A stretch of 41,925 nucleotides of DNA, taken from contig DKFC01000004.1 in the NCBI GenBank assembly GCA_002452745.1, positions 1 to 41,925 of the forward strand. Direction: 5' to 3'. Of this stretch, positions 40,135 to 41,925 are shown one piece after another. Source of the DNA: Firmicutes bacterium UBA6806 (lineage in GTDB: Bacteria > Bacillota > Clostridia > Peptostreptococcales > Acidaminobacteraceae). Position 1 is the stretch's first letter, and each line of letters opens with the position of its first letter. The notes under the pieces were generated by a model. The model made no database searches. It was not told the origin of the DNA and saw nothing but the letters and a program-made list of their open reading frames with translations. The translations under genes were made by a program, and so were the position numbers.

Positions 40135-41925
40135 ATGATTAGAAGGATTAAGAAACAATTATCAGTGTTGCTGATAATATCTATTATTTTGACGAGCTCA
40201 GCCGGATTTGGAGATATTCAGTATTTAGAAAATCAAAGTCAAGATATTGCAATTTCAGAATTGGGGATAAACCCTACAATTGCATCAACAACATCATCTG
40301 CAATCAATGTGCAGGAAAATCCATATTTGTTATTTCAAAAATATACATATTTTAATGAAATGACTACAGAAGAGAAAAAAGTGATATGTGATCTTTATCA
40401 TATTGGATTTGAAACAATGGAAAATCCGTTATTGAATGAAATTAGCATGAATTCTGCTATTTTCATTGCATCCTTTATTGAAAAATATGAAGTTGAGCCT
40501 GAGTGGGCTCTAAGGATTTATAAACATTTTGATAGCATTGAAGAAACACAGTCCGCACTTGATAGTCTAGATATATTCAAATCAAATTATGAATTTTCAA
40601 AATCGGATATGGACAAAATCATAAGTTTAGTGATTCGAGGTTATGATATTGAAGCGGCATCAAAAGCATATTTTGCATCAAAAGCACTTTCAGTAGATGT
40701 AGAAAATATAATTAAGGAAGACTTTTATTTTGATATTTCCCAAATAAGGAACATTAGCGACATAAAAGAAGGCGTGAATGATAACAATTTACTCGACCTT
40801 TATCATATATCCTATAAGAAATTAATAAGCCTAGAAGGATTTGAAGGGAGAACAGCGTACTCACTGTATGGAGAAATTGACAAGTATAAAGAATCTCTAT
40901 CTATATCATCGAACCAGTATTCACAATTTAGATCAATGCAAGTTGCAACTACGCAGTCAGATGATGGTGACGATGTAGAACCTATGAGCTACAATAAAGA
41001 ATATACCGCTCCCTTTGTATATTCAAAGGATCAAACAATGATAAATTCGTTGACAGGTGGTGTGATATCTAAAACACCCACAATATCTTTAGCGGGTAGA
41101 AATGGATTAGACTTAAATATTGGAGCTGTTTACTCGTCAAGAGATGCCAACTTATCAGAGGAAGATTTTAAATATAGTTATAGTTATCAAATTGTCGCCA
41201 TAAAATACGTAGTGAGGGTAACAGCTCTTTCGTACTATTATAATTGGTTGAACGTAAAAATTCCTGTTACAAGTGAAATTCCAGTTGCAACTTTTACAAC
41301 CTATGATAAAAGTGAAGCAGATAAACTTTTGTCAACCTATAATACAACGATAACGGATAAAGGGGTTGCGCCAGAAGGTTATGATTTAGTGACCGCGTAT
41401 AGAGCAACCTGTAGTCAGGAGAGTATTATAAAGATTGTTGAAAACACCGAAAACATAATAAATACTGAGACTTACGCTGAAAAAACAAACAATTTAGGCG
41501 CGGGATGGTCATGGGGATTCCCGAGCATTGAGACAAGAGGGGATGTGAAGTATTTACATTTAAGCAGTGGCCAGATTTACCAAATCAAAGATAATCTGGT
41601 CACAGGGGAATCGAATCTTCAACATTATGACTTGAAAGATATTAGTTTGCAATTAGATGCCTCATACACACAAACGCAAACAAATAAAATTTCAAAGTAT
41701 GTTCTAAAAAGCAAAGATGGGAAACAGACTTATTTTTCGCAAGATGGAACTCTACTATGCGTTAGAGATAGATTCGGCAACAAAGTTGAGTGGATTTATG
41801 AGACAAGCAATACCAAAACAAGATTGGTTAAAATTATTGATTCACTAGGACGAGAAATTTTATTTTCGGAGACGAATACATCTGATACAAAATGCGTAAC
41901 ACCTAGATTCTACGTGCAATCTACT
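40135..41925 (+). CDS. Secreted Rhs/YD-repeat-type protein, N-terminal part (3'-truncated by window)
   Basis: ATG 40135 follows AAGGGAGAA; the frame stays open for 597 codons to the right edge. Residues 1-26 are a signal peptide (RRIKK, hydrophobic core, SSAGFG). Residues ~65-270 are a helical region of unknown type with a loose repeat of acidic helices. Then come an Asp/Glu patch (SDDGDDVE), a segment RNGLDLNIGAVYSSRD and NNLGAGWSWGFPSIE. A run LHLSSGQIYQIKDN, TYFSQDGTLL and VRDRFGNKVEWIYE follows, with DSLGREILF near the edge; these are the usual opening of Rhs/wall-associated YD-repeat shells. The C-terminal toxin or anchor, if any, lies outside. Base composition is more AT-rich than the neighbours. 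Confidence 0.8.
   Translation, partial: MIRRIKKQLSVLLIISIILTSSAGFGDIQYLENQSQDIAISELGINPTIASTTSSAINVQENPYLLFQKYTYFNEMTTEEKKVICDLYHIGFETMENPLLNEISMNSAIFIASFIEKYEVEPEWALRIYKHFDSIEETQSALDSLDIFKSNYEFSKSDMDKIISLVIRGYDIEAASKAYFASKALSVDVENIIKEDFYFDISQIRNISDIKEGVNDNNLLDLYHISYKKLISLEGFEGRTAYSLYGEIDKYKESLSISSNQYSQFRSMQVATTQSDDGDDVEPMSYNKEYTAPFVYSKDQTMINSLTGGVISKTPTISLAGRNGLDLNIGAVYSSRDANLSEEDFKYSYSYQIVAIKYVVRVTALSYYYNWLNVKIPVTSEIPVATFTTYDKSEADKLLSTYNTTITDKGVAPEGYDLVTAYRATCSQESIIKIVENTENIINTETYAEKTNNLGAGWSWGFPSIETRGDVKYLHLSSGQIYQIKDNLVTGESNLQHYDLKDISLQLDASYTQTQTNKISKYVLKSKDGKQTYFSQDGTLLCVRDRFGNKVEWIYETSNTKTRLVKIIDSLGREILFSETNTSDTKCVTPRFYVQST

Overview
The window looks like chromosomal DNA of a low-GC Gram-positive anaerobe of the class Clostridia. 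Signs are AGGAGG-type ribosome binding sites almost everywhere, frequent GTG/TTG starts, U-tailed hairpin terminators, BlaI/BlaR-type receptor operons, an MglBAC galactose importer with a lipoprotein binding protein, and UgtP-like glycolipid glycosyltransferases. Protein style suggests a Fusibacter/Acidaminobacter-like relative, but that is an impression and not a result. I saw no rRNA, tRNA, CRISPR array, intact insertion sequence or prophage.

Layout. 1-1.6 kb: 3' part of a YesN-type AraC response regulator and a xylose-type sugar-binding lipoprotein, matching the XylFII-LytS/YesN sensing module. 1.9-9.0 kb: a galactoside locus of LacI-family repressor, mglB, mglA, mglC and a GH42 beta-galactosidase, with a matching palindrome at the repressor promoter and at the mglB promoter. 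9.1-10.2 kb (minus): a nitronate monooxygenase-like flavoprotein. 10.3-12.4 kb and 16.2-19.05 kb: two BlaI/BlaR-like operons. Their promoters share the same -35/-10 and operator geometry, and one receptor carries an M23 peptidoglycan hydrolase domain. 12.4-12.95 kb: a long non-coding interval with a strong promoter, an 11-codon leader ORF with an excellent ribosome binding site, and a run of perfect hairpins, upstream of rsgA. Then an MBL-fold hydrolase and ilvE.

19.0-20.1 kb (minus): RluA-type pseudouridine synthase and a small unknown protein. 20.4-25.9 kb (plus): a zinc-motif putative metalloprotease, a truncated ArgG-like protein with a broken PP-loop, and carA-carB. 26.0-29.2 kb (minus): a glycerophosphodiesterase, cobT under a textbook cobalamin riboswitch with terminator, and a LysR regulator. 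29.3-33.4 kb (plus): a QueG-like iron-sulfur protein, an MBL hydrolase overlapping in expression with a HAD phosphatase, a 77-aa unknown protein and a class I/II aminotransferase.

33.4-39.9 kb: a TetR-like N-terminal scrap, then a membrane-lipid neighbourhood. It has two UgtP/MGDG-synthase-like glycosyltransferases on opposite strands, a flippase-like LPG-synthase transmembrane protein, a 37-aa small protein, and an OmpR-type two-component system. 40.1 kb to the right edge: the 5' part of a large, AT-rich, secreted Rhs/YD-repeat-type protein that runs out of the window.

The most interesting undescribed elements are the hairpin-rich leader region before rsgA (12.39-12.95 kb), the duplicated BlaI operator architecture with tandem repeats upstream of one copy, and the ArgG-like stub upstream of carAB.
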